The translations under genes were made by a program, and so were the position numbers. A stretch of 64,000 nt of DNA from an uncultured Ruegeria sp. (GTDB lineage Bacteria; Pseudomonadota; Alphaproteobacteria; Rhodobacterales; Rhodobacteraceae), in NCBI RefSeq assembly GCF_947500045.1, contig NZ_CANMQQ010000008.1:1-64000 (forward strand). Reading direction: 5' to 3'. This document shows positions 17,131 to 26,316 of the stretch, in pieces. A model generated the notes under the pieces. It made no database searches. It saw only the letters and a list, made by a program, of their open reading frames with translations, and was not told the origin of the DNA. The stretch's first letter is position 1, and every line of letters starts with the position of its first letter.

Positions 17131-18153
17131 ATGCGCAGTTCCAAAACCATTCATGTGATCTCGGCCCATGCAGAGGGCGAGGTGGGAGATGTCATCGTCG
17201 GGGGCGTTGCCCCGCCGCCGGGGGAAACCCTATGGGATCAGAGGACCTTTATCGCCGAAGACCAGACATTACGGGATTTTATGTTGAATGAACCTCGCGG
17301 GGGTGTCTTTCGTCATGTAAATCTGCTGGTGCCACCCAAAAACCCCGAGGCTGATGCGGCTTTCATCATCATGGAGCCGGAAGATACGCCGCCGATGTCC
17401 GGCTCCAACTCAATCTGCGTTTCGACGGTTTTACTGGACAGTGGCATTCTTCCGGTGGTCGAGCCTGAAACTCATCTGACGCTTGAGGCGCCCGGAGGGC
17501 TCGTCCGTGTCCGCGCCGAATGCCGCAATGGCAAAGCAGAACGTATCTTTGTGCAAAACGTGCCAAGTTTCGTCGGTAAGCTAGATGCCCGGATCGAAGT
17601 TGAGGGGATCGGAACCCTTCGGGTGGATACCGCGTTTGGTGGCGATAGTTTCGTAATCGTTGACGCGGTTGATCTGGGCTTTGGATTGGCCCCAGATGAA
17701 GGCGCTGATCTGGCACGGATGGGGGCGCACATCACCGATGCCGCCAATGAACAGCTTGGGTTCAATCACCCCACCAAGGACTGGAATCATATTTCATTCT
17801 GCCAGATCGCAGGTCCGCTTGACCGTGATGGCGATATACTGACAGGTCGAAATACCGTCGCCATCAAACCGGGTAAGCTGGACCGTTCCCCCTGCGGCAC
17901 CGGGGCTTCAGCCCGAATGGCAGTTTTACTGGCGAAGGGGCAGATGGCGATGACCGACCGCTATCATGCGCGCTCGGTCATCGATAGTGAGTTTCGCTGC
18001 CGTATCGTGGATCAGCATGATCTGAACGGGCGCGTGGCGATCACACCTGAGATCTCGGGGCGGGGGTGGATCACTGGCATTCACCAGCACATGTTGGACC
18101 CTGACGACCCTTGGCCGGGTGGCTATCGGTTGCGCGATACATGGGGTGCATAG
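17131..18153 (+). CDS. Proline racemase/hydroxyproline epimerase family protein with Ser-Cys active-site pair
   Basis: Cofactor-independent amino-acid epimerase/dehydratase fold of 340 residues. The first catalytic position, usually Cys in 'MCGHN', is Ser90 in 'MSGSNSIC'. The second is Cys255 in '[14 protein letters not shown]'. Such Ser/Cys members are a known branch of this superfamily, alongside Cys/Cys racemases and epimerases and Cys/Thr trans-3-hydroxyproline dehydratases. A good RBS (AGGAGG, 17121-17126) sits 4 nt before the ATG. It is 60 nt downstream of the sugar ATPase, but nothing ties it to galactoside use. The substrate is probably a 3- or 4-hydroxyproline isomer; I cannot tell which. 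Confidence 0.8.
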   Translation: MRSSKTIHVISAHAEGEVGDVIVGGVAPPPGETLWDQRTFIAEDQTLRDFMLNEPRGGVFRHVNLLVPPKNPEADAAFIIMEPEDTPPMSGSNSICVSTVLLDSGILPVVEPETHLTLEAPGGLVRVRAECRNGKAERIFVQNVPSFVGKLDARIEVEGIGTLRVDTAFGGDSFVIVDAVDLGFGLAPDEGADLARMGAHITDAANEQLGFNHPTKDWNHISFCQIAGPLDRDGDILTGRNTVAIKPGKLDRSPCGTGASARMAVLLAKGQMAMTDRYHARSVIDSEFRCRIVDQHDLNGRVAITPEISGRGWITGIHQHMLDPDDPWPGGYRLRDTWGA

Positions 18154-18163
18154 GTTGGACCCG

Positions 18164-18192
18164 AATTGGGCCGATACCCAAAGCACCCAATT
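18164..18192. terminator. Hairpin between convergent genes
   Basis: A 7-bp perfect stem AATTGGG (18164-18170) / CCCAATT (18186-18192) has a 15-nt loop and is flanked by an outer ACCCG/CGGGT pairing. It lies between the convergent epimerase and YceI stops. There is no strong U-tract on either side, so it is only a probable terminator. Confidence 0.4.
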
Positions 18193-18205
18193 TGTATCAT
18201 CGGGT

Positions 18206-18787
18206 TTAGCTGTCCTGAGTGAACATCAACCGTGCGGTCACTGGCACCGTACGGGTGATGTTGGGAAGCTGCGCAAGTTCCATCAGCTTGTCGACACCCG
18301 TTGAAACGTCCGCGTCCTCGGTGCTGATGAATACCATGTCGTTGGTTGAAACCATGACCGAACTTTCCGACAGGCGCAGGATGAACATGTCGGTGTAGAA
18401 GTTCACATCTGTCCCGACCAGCGAAAGCGTGGCATCAACTTCGATAGTGGTGCTTGCACCCACTTCCAGCTTGGACACCTCATCCATATCGATTTCGGCG
18501 GTCAGAGTCGCTGTCGCCGCCTTGCGGAACACATATTCGATCATCCGCTCGTTACGAATGTCGATATTCGTCTCGACCGAGGACAGATCGATATCGATCT
18601 CGACCTTGCCGTCATCGCTGACATGGCCCGAAAGACTGGTGAAGGAATTGACCTCGCCCACATCGTCGATCTTGACGGTGCCATAGGCCAGATGAGACGT
18701 GTCCGGGTTCAAGGTCCAATCTGCGGCCAACACCGGACTTGCAACAAATGCCGACGCAATCGTGAATGCTTTGAATAGAAGTTTCAT
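18206..18787 (-). CDS. YceI family periplasmic protein
   Basis: Secreted lipocalin-like protein of 193 residues. The signal peptide 'MKLLFKAFTIASAFVASPVLA' is cut before ADW. YceI features are 'DTSHLAYGTVKIDDVGEV', 'FTSLSGHVSD' and 'SSVETNIDIRNERM'. The family binds isoprenoid-type amphiphiles in some members. It is transcribed away from the ECF sigma factor gene 86 nt upstream, so it may belong to that sigma factor's regulon. Confidence 0.85.
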   Translation of the reverse strand: MKLLFKAFTIASAFVASPVLAADWTLNPDTSHLAYGTVKIDDVGEVNSFTSLSGHVSDDGKVEIDIDLSSVETNIDIRNERMIEYVFRKAATATLTAEIDMDEVSKLEVGASTTIEVDATLSLVGTDVNFYTDMFILRLSESSVMVSTNDMVFISTEDADVSTGVDKLMELAQLPNITRTVPVTARLMFTQDS

Positions 18788-18873
18788 TTATTTCCTCCAG
18801 ATTCTATGTCAATTCAGACCAAGCGGGTCCGGCCCCCTGTCAAAGCAAACACACACAGGTCACGATTTATTCG

Positions 18874-19410
18874 ATGAGTGTTGAGATGAGTACTGAACAA
18901 GCCGTACGCAGCGCGATCCAGACCCATTCAAAACGGGTCTGGCGGTTTGCGCTGGCTTTGTCAGGCGCGTCGGATGTAGCGGACGATCTGCTGCAGGCAA
19001 CGGCCTTGCGGGCATTGGAGAAGCACCATCAGGTCACGTCCTTTGAGCGGTTGGACAGTTGGCTGATGACAATCTGCCGTTCGATCTGGCTGAATGAGAT
19101 ACGGGCGCGGTCCGTGCGCAAGGCACAAGCTTTATCGGTCACGCCCGAGGCGGAGCTGATCGCGCACAATACCGATTCAGAAACGAATATTTTCGCGACT
19201 CAGGTGTTTACAGAAGTGATGCAACTGCCAGAGGCGCAACGTGAGACCGTGATGCTTGTATTTGTTGAAGGGTATAGCTACCGCGAAGCCGCGGCTATGC
19301 TGGATGTTCCTATCGGCACAATCATGAGCCGGTTGTCCAATGCCCGGCAAAAACTGAAAACCGCTATGCAGCACGATGTGGCTGACTGCGTTCGACGGGG
19401 TGGCAAATGA
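18874..19410 (+). CDS. ECF-family RNA polymerase sigma factor
   Basis: Sigma-70 region 2 (about residues 15-80, 'FALALSGASDVADDLLQATALRALEK', 'LDSWLMTICRSIWLNEIR') and region 4 (about 115-165, 'LPEAQRETVMLVFVEGYSYREAAAMLDVPIGTIMSRLSNAR' region) in 178 residues. Its stop overlaps the start of the putative anti-sigma gene by 4 nt. The sigma group and the inducing signal cannot be told from sequence; the nearby YceI gene is a candidate target. Confidence 0.9.
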   Translation: MSVEMSTEQAVRSAIQTHSKRVWRFALALSGASDVADDLLQATALRALEKHHQVTSFERLDSWLMTICRSIWLNEIRARSVRKAQALSVTPEAELIAHNTDSETNIFATQVFTEVMQLPEAQRETVMLVFVEGYSYREAAAMLDVPIGTIMSRLSNARQKLKTAMQHDVADCVRRGGK

Positions 19411-20144
19411 ATTTCTCCGACGAAACACTTCTGGCCTATCTGGAGGGCAACCTCGATGAGGCCGAAGCCCGCGCCATCGAAGACGCGGTGGCCGATGATC
19501 CGGCTGTTGAATCTCGCCTTATGGCGCTAGACCCGTTTGCCCCTGTCGTGCAGCAGGTTTTTGAGGGCATTCCGGTTGAGGCCCCATCGATTGACCTACC
19601 CACGCCGACCGCTCCGCAGTCCAATGCCGGAGCATTCCGTTTGCTCGCCGTCGCAGCTTCGGTTGCTGTCATCGCGATTTCTGCCACCTTCTGGGCGACA
19701 CGACCAAAGGCTTTGGGCTGGGCAGAGCAGGCTGCGATCTATCAGTCGCTTTATTCACCTGATACCATTGCTGATCTGGACAATTCTCCGCAAAAGCTGG
19801 ACACGCAGTTTGCACAGGCCGAGGCCCAGCTGGGTCGATCTCTGAACCGCGATGTGCTGGAAAACCTGCCTGGACTGGACCTGAAACGCGCTCAGGTGCT
19901 TATGTTCAAAGGCAAACCTTTAATACAGATCGTCTTTGCCGACGCGCAGGGCGCGCCCGTTGCGTTTTGTGTGATCCGGCAGGGTTCGGGTGCCCCGGCG
20001 AAGGATGTAAATCTTGCGGTTCTAAGCGGCCTTGCAACCGCGACATGGGCGAATGATGGCTATGGTTTCATGCTGTTGGGTAGCGATGCCCAGACAGACT
20101 TTGGCAGCGAACTGAGTGTTCTGACCGACGCGTTTACGGGCTGA
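19407..20144 (+). CDS. Putative membrane anti-sigma factor
   Basis: Protein of 245 residues with a short cytoplasmic N-terminus ('SDETLLAYLEGNLDEAEARAIE', an anti-sigma zinc-finger-like helical region without the HXXXCXXC motif), one transmembrane segment (about 73-92, 'FRLLAVAASVAVIAISATFW') and a periplasmic C-terminal domain of about 150 residues. The 4-nt overlap with the ECF sigma gene and this topology are the evidence for the role. The periplasmic part matches no domain I can name. Confidence 0.75.
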   Translation: MNFSDETLLAYLEGNLDEAEARAIEDAVADDPAVESRLMALDPFAPVVQQVFEGIPVEAPSIDLPTPTAPQSNAGAFRLLAVAASVAVIAISATFWATRPKALGWAEQAAIYQSLYSPDTIADLDNSPQKLDTQFAQAEAQLGRSLNRDVLENLPGLDLKRAQVLMFKGKPLIQIVFADAQGAPVAFCVIRQGSGAPAKDVNLAVLSGLATATWANDGYGFMLLGSDAQTDFGSELSVLTDAFTG

Positions 20145-20203
20145 CCTACAGGAAACGGGAAAACCACTTGTGAACTGCGGCAAATGCCCGAAGAATAGCT
20201 GAC

Positions 20204-21283
20204 ATGAAGCCGAATCCTCTGATACCGGACCAGGATGTTGAGGCCTTGGACGAAGGGCCGCGAAGCATCTATGATACCGATCCACCGGAAGATGATGATT
20301 TATGGTTCCTCCCTCCCACGGACGATGAAGATCCAGAAGAATTCCTGCCATCCGTCCCAAGATCTGATCAAAGCCTGCTGTTCGATCCAAGGGACTGGCG
20401 TGCAGCCCAATCTGAGTTGTCTGCCGAGCTTGCCGATCTGGCAGTAACTTTCGGTGCATTGGATGAGCGTTTACGCGCCGGTCCCAAGGGCTGGGGCCAC
20501 CGTTTGGCACTGATGGAAGTATCGGATCTGGGCTGGTGGACCGGCGACCGAATCAGCGTTGACCGCCTTGCGCTCTGGATTGGGTTGCGGATTGGGGCCA
20601 CTAATGACGATGTGCAGGCGCTGTACCGGGCAGGTTGGGCTGTGCGGCGCCTATCTTCGGGTGCGGGACCATCAGAGGGCGGGTGGAACGCAGGGCTGAC
20701 CACCTTTCTCGACCGTCAGGCCCAGGGGATCGAGGACGTCCCCGAGGCGGTGATGGATCTGTCCGAGGTGATGCAGAATGTGGCCGGTTTGCACCCCGTG
20801 ACCCAGGCTGCAATCGGGTTTCATGCGTGGCGTGCGCTTTCTCCGGGCATCGGACAGGATACAGAAGCCGCCATCGTCGCGGCGCGCCATGCGGCGGCTA
20901 TAGGGCGAGGTGGCGCTTTGTTCATGCCGCTTTCGTTGTCCGGCCCGGGCGCATTACGGGGCGCGGGAACCCAAGATGAAAAACTCTCAGCCTGGATCAT
21001 GGGGGCAGGGCAAGCCTCACTTGCGGCTCTGCTGCATCTGGATCGGATCAGTGCGTGGGAAGTGCGTGCCCGCGAAGCCGTTTCGGACCTGAGCGGCCGA
21101 ACCCCGCCTGTGTTGATTGATGCGTTGACGGCTTGGCCGATGGTCTCTGCACCATTGGCAGAAGATCTGACCCAGGCCTCTCGCGCGGCGGTGCAACGGA
21201 ATCTGGACAAGTTTAGCGATCGGGGGCTTATCCGTGAAGTGACAGGGCAGGGCCGGTATCGCGTTTGGACCGCAGCCTTGTAA
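20204..21283 (+). CDS. DUF1612/HTH_13-like putative DNA-binding protein
   Basis: Protein of 359 residues with an acidic, proline-rich N-terminus (about 1-65) and a helical core. The phrase 'LAVTFGALDERLRAG' and 'LAVTF...GWWTGDRISVDRLALWIGLRIG' recall the RHE_PE00001/DUF1612 family. The C-terminus 'LAEDLTQASRAAVQRNLDKFSDRGLIREVTGQGRYRVW' region looks like a winged helix with the wing at the end, as in Fic-associated HTH domains. No Fic catalytic HxFxxGNGR motif is seen. It stands alone between the anti-sigma gene and gmd. Function is unknown. Confidence 0.55.
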   Translation: MKPNPLIPDQDVEALDEGPRSIYDTDPPEDDDLWFLPPTDDEDPEEFLPSVPRSDQSLLFDPRDWRAAQSELSAELADLAVTFGALDERLRAGPKGWGHRLALMEVSDLGWWTGDRISVDRLALWIGLRIGATNDDVQALYRAGWAVRRLSSGAGPSEGGWNAGLTTFLDRQAQGIEDVPEAVMDLSEVMQNVAGLHPVTQAAIGFHAWRALSPGIGQDTEAAIVAARHAAAIGRGGALFMPLSLSGPGALRGAGTQDEKLSAWIMGAGQASLAALLHLDRISAWEVRAREAVSDLSGRTPPVLIDALTAWPMVSAPLAEDLTQASRAAVQRNLDKFSDRGLIREVTGQGRYRVWTAAL

Positions 21284-21388
21284 CTGATCTTACCCTGAAC
21301 GGGTATAGACCGCGTTGTCTTGCATTCGAACGGGTCTTGCTGTTTCTGGAAGAACAAGCAGGCGAATTCAAACCATCGGGGCGTAATC

Positions 21389-22513
21389 ATGAGCAAATCG
21401 GCATTGATAACCGGTATAACAGGCCAAGATGGCTCTTACCTGGCCGAGCTGTTGCTTGCCAAAGGCTATGAGGTCCATGGCATCAAACGCCGCGCATCTT
21501 CTTTCAATACGCAGCGGATCGATCACATTTATCAGGACCCGCATGAACCTGATCCCAGGTTGCATCTGCATTATGGTGATCTGAGCGATACGTCGAACCT
21601 GACCAGAATCATTCAGGAGGTGCAGCCGGATGAGGTGTATAACCTCGGTGCGCAATCCCACGTCGCTGTAAGCTTTGAATCGCCCGAATACACGGCGGAT
21701 GTGGATGGTCTTGGCACGCTCCGACTGCTCGAAGCGATCCGGTTTCTGGGGCTTGAGGACAAGACCCGGTTCTATCAGGCCTCCACATCAGAGCTTTACG
21801 GTTTGGTGCAGGAAACTCCGCAGCGTGAAACGACGCCGTTTCATCCGCGCTCTCCCTATGGGGTGGCCAAGCTGTATTCCTATTGGATAACCGTCAATTA
21901 TCGCGAAGCATATGGGATGTACGCCTGCAATGGCATTCTGTTCAATCACGAAAGCCCCCGGCGGGGCGAGACATTTGTGACGCGCAAGATCACTCGGGGC
22001 CTTGCCAATATCGCACAGGGATTGGATGACTGCTTGCACATGGGCAATATCGACAGTCTACGTGATTGGGGGCACGCACGGGATTACGTGAAGATGCAGT
22101 GGCTGATGCTGCAGCAGGACACACCCGAGGACTATGTGATCGCCACCGGCAAGCAGTATTCCGTGCGCCAGTTCATCGAATGGTCCGCCGGTGAGTTAGG
22201 TCTTATGTTGGAATTTTCGGGTGAGGGCGTCGACGAAGTTGCAATTGTCCGAGAAGTGATTGGTGACAAGGCACCAGCGCTTAAAGCCGGTGATATCGTG
22301 ATGCGTATCAACCCCCGTTATTTTCGCCCGGCAGAGGTGGATTCACTGCTGGGTGATCCTTCCAAGGCCAAGCAAAAACTTGGATGGGAACCCGTGACAT
22401 CTGTGCAGGACCTGTGTGCTGAAATGATAGCCGAGGATTTGGAGATTGCGCGGCGCAATGCTCTGCTCAGGGAACACGGGCTTGCGGAGCCCGTAGCTCG
22501 GGAAAACGGCTGA
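21389..22513 (+). CDS. gmd: GDP-mannose 4,6-dehydratase
   Basis: Extended SDR of 374 residues. NADP site '[12 protein letters not shown]', catalytic '[10 protein letters not shown]' YxxxK, '[18 protein letters not shown]' and '[13 protein letters not shown]' are typical Gmd signatures. It converts GDP-mannose to GDP-4-keto-6-deoxymannose. The ATG at 21389 is chosen because the Rossmann fold starts there. The stop is 1 nt before fcl, so the two are coupled. Confidence 0.95.
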   Translation: MSKSALITGITGQDGSYLAELLLAKGYEVHGIKRRASSFNTQRIDHIYQDPHEPDPRLHLHYGDLSDTSNLTRIIQEVQPDEVYNLGAQSHVAVSFESPEYTADVDGLGTLRLLEAIRFLGLEDKTRFYQASTSELYGLVQETPQRETTPFHPRSPYGVAKLYSYWITVNYREAYGMYACNGILFNHESPRRGETFVTRKITRGLANIAQGLDDCLHMGNIDSLRDWGHARDYVKMQWLMLQQDTPEDYVIATGKQYSVRQFIEWSAGELGLMLEFSGEGVDEVAIVREVIGDKAPALKAGDIVMRINPRYFRPAEVDSLLGDPSKAKQKLGWEPVTSVQDLCAEMIAEDLEIARRNALLREHGLAEPVARENG

Positions 22514-22514
22514 G

Positions 22515-23501
22515 ATGGTCAACGCACGCAGAATTTATGTGGCGGGCCACGGCGGTATGGTTGGCAGCGCGATCCTGCGGAAGCTGCAACAGCGCCGGCA
22601 GGTGGGCGATGAAATTGAGTTGATCACGCGTACGAGCGCCGAGTTGGACCTGACTGATCAGGCGCAGGTTCAGGCTTTTATGCGATCAGAGCGTCCCGAT
22701 ATTGTGGTTCTCGCAGCGGCTCGGGTGGGTGGTATTCATGCGAACAACACCTATCCGGCGGATTTCATCTATGAAAACCTGATGATCGAATGCAACGTGA
22801 TTCATCAGGCTTTTGCGGCAGGGGTGAAACGCCTCCTGCAACTTGGCAGTTCTTGCATATACCCGCGCGAAACCGGCCAACCGATGCGCGAAGACGCGTT
22901 GTTGACAGGGCCGCTGGAACCAACGAATGAACCCTACGCCATCGCCAAGATCGCCGGGATTAAGCTGTGTGAGAGTTATAATCGACAACACGGTGTCGAT
23001 TATCGTTCTGTGATGCCAACCAACCTCTACGGTCCGGGGGATAACTTTCATCCAGAGAACAGCCATGTTTTGCCAGCCCTAATTCGCCGCATTCACGAAG
23101 CACTAAGTGAAGGGCTTGATGAGGTCATGATCTGGGGAACAGGAAAACCCCGGCGCGAGTTTCTGCATGTTGATGACATGGCCGAAGCGTCTTTGTTTGT
23201 GCTAGACCTTCCGCGCGATGTTTATGAAGCGAATACGCACCCGATGCAAAGTCACATCAACGTGGGCACGGGTAGGGATGTCTCGATCGCTGAGCTGGCA
23301 GCGACTGTTGCACGCGTCATCGGGTTCGATGGCCGGATCGTCTGTGATCCGAGCAAACCGGATGGCACGATGCAAAAGTTGATGGATATATCTCGGCTCA
23401 CCGATATGGGTTGGCGCGCGCGCATTGGCCTCGAAGATGGAATACGGCAGACCTATGAGTGGTTTCTGGATCAGCCAGAATCCGGATTGCGCGAAAGGTA
23501 A
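22515..23501 (+). CDS. fcl: GDP-L-fucose synthase
   Basis: Extended SDR of 328 residues (WcaG/Fcl). '[16 protein letters not shown]' binds NADPH, 'GSSCIYPRE' and '[18 protein letters not shown]' hold the catalytic Ser, Tyr and Lys, and '[25 protein letters not shown]' is diagnostic. It epimerises and reduces the Gmd product to GDP-L-fucose. No fucosyltransferase is encoded nearby. Confidence 0.95.
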   Translation: MVNARRIYVAGHGGMVGSAILRKLQQRRQVGDEIELITRTSAELDLTDQAQVQAFMRSERPDIVVLAAARVGGIHANNTYPADFIYENLMIECNVIHQAFAAGVKRLLQLGSSCIYPRETGQPMREDALLTGPLEPTNEPYAIAKIAGIKLCESYNRQHGVDYRSVMPTNLYGPGDNFHPENSHVLPALIRRIHEALSEGLDEVMIWGTGKPRREFLHVDDMAEASLFVLDLPRDVYEANTHPMQSHINVGTGRDVSIAELAATVARVIGFDGRIVCDPSKPDGTMQKLMDISRLTDMGWRARIGLEDGIRQTYEWFLDQPESGLRER

Positions 23502-23526
23502 CCGCCCGAGCAAAGGCCCGGGCGGT
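23501..23526. terminator. Hairpin between convergent fcl and DUF2793 genes
   Basis: An 8-bp perfect stem ACCGCCCG (23501-23508) / CGGGCGGT (23519-23526) has a 10-nt loop and begins at the last base of the fcl stop. There is no long U-tract on either side, so strength is uncertain. Confidence 0.5.
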
Positions 23527-23534
23527 CTGGAGTA

Positions 23535-24611
23535 TCAGAACCAACGCCCAATTGCGATGATCGCCGGAGCGATAGTTGTAGCATCGGAGGATGCCGCCAT
23601 CACCTGATATGTGACTTGAGTATCCGACGGAGAACCAAACCCCATAAACCGCCCGATCCCGCCCCCGTTTCCGCTGAGAACCGGCGTGCTGCCCGCCGCA
23701 AAAGCGCTGGGAAAATCCCAATTGGCGGCCCCGCCGGTGAACAACGCGCCGATCGCTGTTGTGCATCCCACCGCAGACAAGGTCGCCGTACAAATCTGGG
23801 TGCCATCAGCAAAGCGCGTGTAATCACCATTTGAATTGCTGCTCCGCTCAATCACTGCGCCGGATGGCATGCCGTTGTTTTCCGACACCGTGCCCAGTAC
23901 ATTACCCGGCCCGTACCCATAATCCGCCCGCATAAGGCGACCCGCGGTGGTATCATCGGCGCTGCTTTGAACAGCCGCCCCACTGGTGGTACCGGTGGCT
24001 GCGTCAAACCGCAGGGCCTCGACCCAGTTTCCTCCATCGTGCGAGACCTTGATTGAGAAATCGGTATCGCCTGACAGGCCCATCTCGGCGTGGCCGGTCC
24101 AGTTTGATTGATACAAAAGCGACGCGGTATCGCCCGCACCGGCCTTGTTGATCTTCAACTGATGACCACTGCCTTCGTGGGTTAGCAGCGTGGCGGCGCT
24201 GCGCACCGCCAGACGGTTTGTGCTGTCCGATCCGGTTGCGATGCCAACCCCGGTCAGGTTCTGCATATTGACCGGAGGGGCGATCCATGCCGAGCCATCC
24301 CAGACTTTCAACTGACCAGCGCTTTGGTCCCACGCCCGCCATCCCGGTTCGGGTGTAAAAAAATGCCACCCGTTGTCCAGCCATGCTGCCAATTTACCAT
24401 CATGCCCAGCCCAAGCCCCGGTAGGGGCTGCGCCGAGCGCATGTGTTTCACCCTGATCAGGTGCAGCAGGTGGGATTGTCGCATCTGCAGAGGCGACACT
24501 TAATTGCACCACCAGATCCAGTGCCCGCAGCGCCTCGTTATGGGTCACATGTTTTTGGGCTTGCGCAGGTTGCAGGTAGGGGAGATTCAAACGGGGCGAG
24601 TTTTGTGGCAC
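23535..24611 (-). CDS. DUF2793 domain protein, tail-fibre-like
   Basis: Protein of about 358 residues. The N-terminal DUF2793 block ('RLNLPYLQPAQAQKHVTHNEALRALDLVVQL', 'GAWAGHDGKLAAWLDNGWHFFTPEPGWRAWD' regions) is found mainly in alphaproteobacterial chromosomes and phage-like genes. The second half (about 130-350) is glycine- and serine-rich with 'SNSNGDYTRFADGTQIC', a tail-fibre or tail-spike style phrase. AGGAGG abuts the ATG at 24617 with no spacing; the GTG two codons later (24611) has 6 nt and is preferred. No other phage genes are near. It may be a surface or tail-like protein associated with polysaccharide. Confidence 0.7.
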   Translation of the reverse strand: MPQNSPRLNLPYLQPAQAQKHVTHNEALRALDLVVQLSVASADATIPPAAPDQGETHALGAAPTGAWAGHDGKLAAWLDNGWHFFTPEPGWRAWDQSAGQLKVWDGSAWIAPPVNMQNLTGVGIATGSDSTNRLAVRSAATLLTHEGSGHQLKINKAGAGDTASLLYQSNWTGHAEMGLSGDTDFSIKVSHDGGNWVEALRFDAATGTTSGAAVQSSADDTTAGRLMRADYGYGPGNVLGTVSENNGMPSGAVIERSSNSNGDYTRFADGTQICTATLSAVGCTTAIGALFTGGAANWDFPSAFAAGSTPVLSGNGGGIGRFMGFGSPSDTQVTYQVMAASSDATTIAPAIIAIGRWF

Positions 24612-24735
24612 GGGCATCCTCCTGTGGTGTCGGTCCGACGATGATTGCGCGCCACCCTGCCGTGATGGGCGTAAATCTCGCCTGACCGAACCGAACGCCC
24701 GGGTTTCGAATTGTTAGGATTTGCACGCAACAAAT

Positions 24736-24758
24736 AAAAAACACCTGCCTTGCAGGTG
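24736..24758 (-). terminator. Rho-independent terminator of manC
   Basis: A 7-bp perfect stem CACCTGC (24742-24748) / GCAGGTG (24752-24758) with a 3-nt loop is followed on the minus strand by TTTTTT (24741-24736). It lies about 50 nt past the manC stop. Confidence 0.88.
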
Positions 24759-24809
24759 CCTGTATCTTTGATCAATTCGCGAACTCAGATTTGGGTCTGA
24801 ACGCGGGCC

Positions 24810-26246
24810 TCAATCCCGGGCATAAACATCTTGGTAGCGAATGATGTCATCTTCACCCAGGTAGGTACCGGTTTGCACTTCGATAAGGACCATCGGCACC
24901 TTGCCGGGGTTTACCATACGGTGCTTTGCACCCAACGGAATATAGACCGATTGGTTTTCAGACACGAGCTGTACGTTGTCATCAATTGTCACCTCAGCGG
25001 TGCCTTCCACCACTATCCAATGCTCGGACCTGTGATGGTGTGATTGCAGGCTCAGCGACGCGCCGGGATGGACATGGATACGCTTGACCTGAAACCGATC
25101 ACCGATGATTAGGCTTTCGAACCACCCCCAAGGGCGGTGATCGACAGGCAAGGATTCGGCCTGTTTGGCCCCCTTTGCTTTTAGGGCCGAGACTGCCTGT
25201 TTGACGTCCTGCGCCCGATCCATGCTGGCAACAAGAACCGCGTCGGGCATCGCGACCGCGATCACATTCTCCAGCCCCATCGCCACAACCTCTTGCGCGG
25301 GCGATTCCGAGCGTACAAGCACATTGTGGCAATCAATGGCTGTAACTTCACCAGACGTGGCAACTCCATCCGCGTCAGGGTTGCTTAGCTCCTGTACTGC
25401 AGACCAGCTGCCCACGTCAGACCACCCGGCGGCATATGGCACAACACTGAGGTTATCGGCCTTTTCCATTACTGCGTAGTCGATTGAAATATCCTGGGCC
25501 GTTCTCCAAGCGTCCGGATCAAGCCGCAGAAAACCCAGATCAGACTGGGCATTCTCAACCGCTTTTTGAACGGGTTCCACGAGATCCGGCGCGTATTGGT
25601 TGAAGGCGGCAAGGATATCGCGGACTGCAAACAGGAAGATACCGGAATTCCAAAGATAACTGCCTTCGGCCACCATCGCTTTGGCGCTGTCCATATCAGG
25701 CTTTTCAACAAACCGATCCAATGGAACTGAGACGCCTGACGCGTCGGGCACCTGGCGGAGTTTCAGATAACCATATCCCGTCTCGGGTCGATCAGGTGTA
25801 ATGCCGAATGTCACCAGATCACCACGATCGGTGATGGTGCGAACACCTTCTGCGACGGCAACGTGAAAGGCGGGGGTGTCTGGAATGACATGATCCGACG
25901 CGGCCACCAACATCGTTGCGTCGGGATCGCTGGAAGAAAGATGCAGAGCCGCCGCCAGAACAGCCGGAGCGGTGTTGCGCCCTTCGGGCTCAATCAGGAT
26001 CGGGCCGGGATTGACTCCGACGGCCATCAATTGCTCGGGCACCACAAAGCGGAAGGCTTCGTTGGTCAGGATCATAGGCTCGGCGTAGGGCGCGCCCGCT
26101 GGCCCCCGCAACCGGTCTGCACATTGTTGCAGAAGACTGGTTTCACCGATCAGTGGAACGAACTGTTTAGGATAGCTTTTCCGCGAAAGTGGCCATAGCC
26201 GTGTTCCGGACCCGCCACATAGAATTACAGGATAGATCGTGCTCAT
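24810..26246 (-). CDS. manC: Mannose-1-phosphate guanylyltransferase / mannose-6-phosphate isomerase
   Basis: Bifunctional type II enzyme of 478 residues. The nucleotidyltransferase domain starts with 'PVILCGGSGTRLWPLSRKSYPKQF', and 'FVEKPD' is the sugar site (about residue 178). The C-terminal cupin isomerase domain (about 350-478) has the metal-site region 'HVHPGASLSLQSHHHRSEHWIVVEGTA'. It makes GDP-mannose, the substrate of Gmd encoded nearby on the opposite strand. A phosphomannomutase is not in the window. Confidence 0.95.
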   Translation of the reverse strand: MSTIYPVILCGGSGTRLWPLSRKSYPKQFVPLIGETSLLQQCADRLRGPAGAPYAEPMILTNEAFRFVVPEQLMAVGVNPGPILIEPEGRNTAPAVLAAALHLSSSDPDATMLVAASDHVIPDTPAFHVAVAEGVRTITDRGDLVTFGITPDRPETGYGYLKLRQVPDASGVSVPLDRFVEKPDMDSAKAMVAEGSYLWNSGIFLFAVRDILAAFNQYAPDLVEPVQKAVENAQSDLGFLRLDPDAWRTAQDISIDYAVMEKADNLSVVPYAAGWSDVGSWSAVQELSNPDADGVATSGEVTAIDCHNVLVRSESPAQEVVAMGLENVIAVAMPDAVLVASMDRAQDVKQAVSALKAKGAKQAESLPVDHRPWGWFESLIIGDRFQVKRIHVHPGASLSLQSHHHRSEHWIVVEGTAEVTIDDNVQLVSENQSVYIPLGAKHRMVNPGKVPMVLIEVQTGTYLGEDDIIRYQDVYARD

Positions 26247-26316
26247 GATGCCTGCTCCTTCAGTACCTCTGGGCGCGAACTATCGTATTGCATGCTGAAT
26301 AGGTGAAGCATTTTAC

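Noticed and set aside
23535-24611. Prophage or gene transfer agent remnant
   Set aside because: Only one tail-fibre-like gene is present, with housekeeping sugar genes on both sides and no capsid, portal, terminase, integrase or att site.
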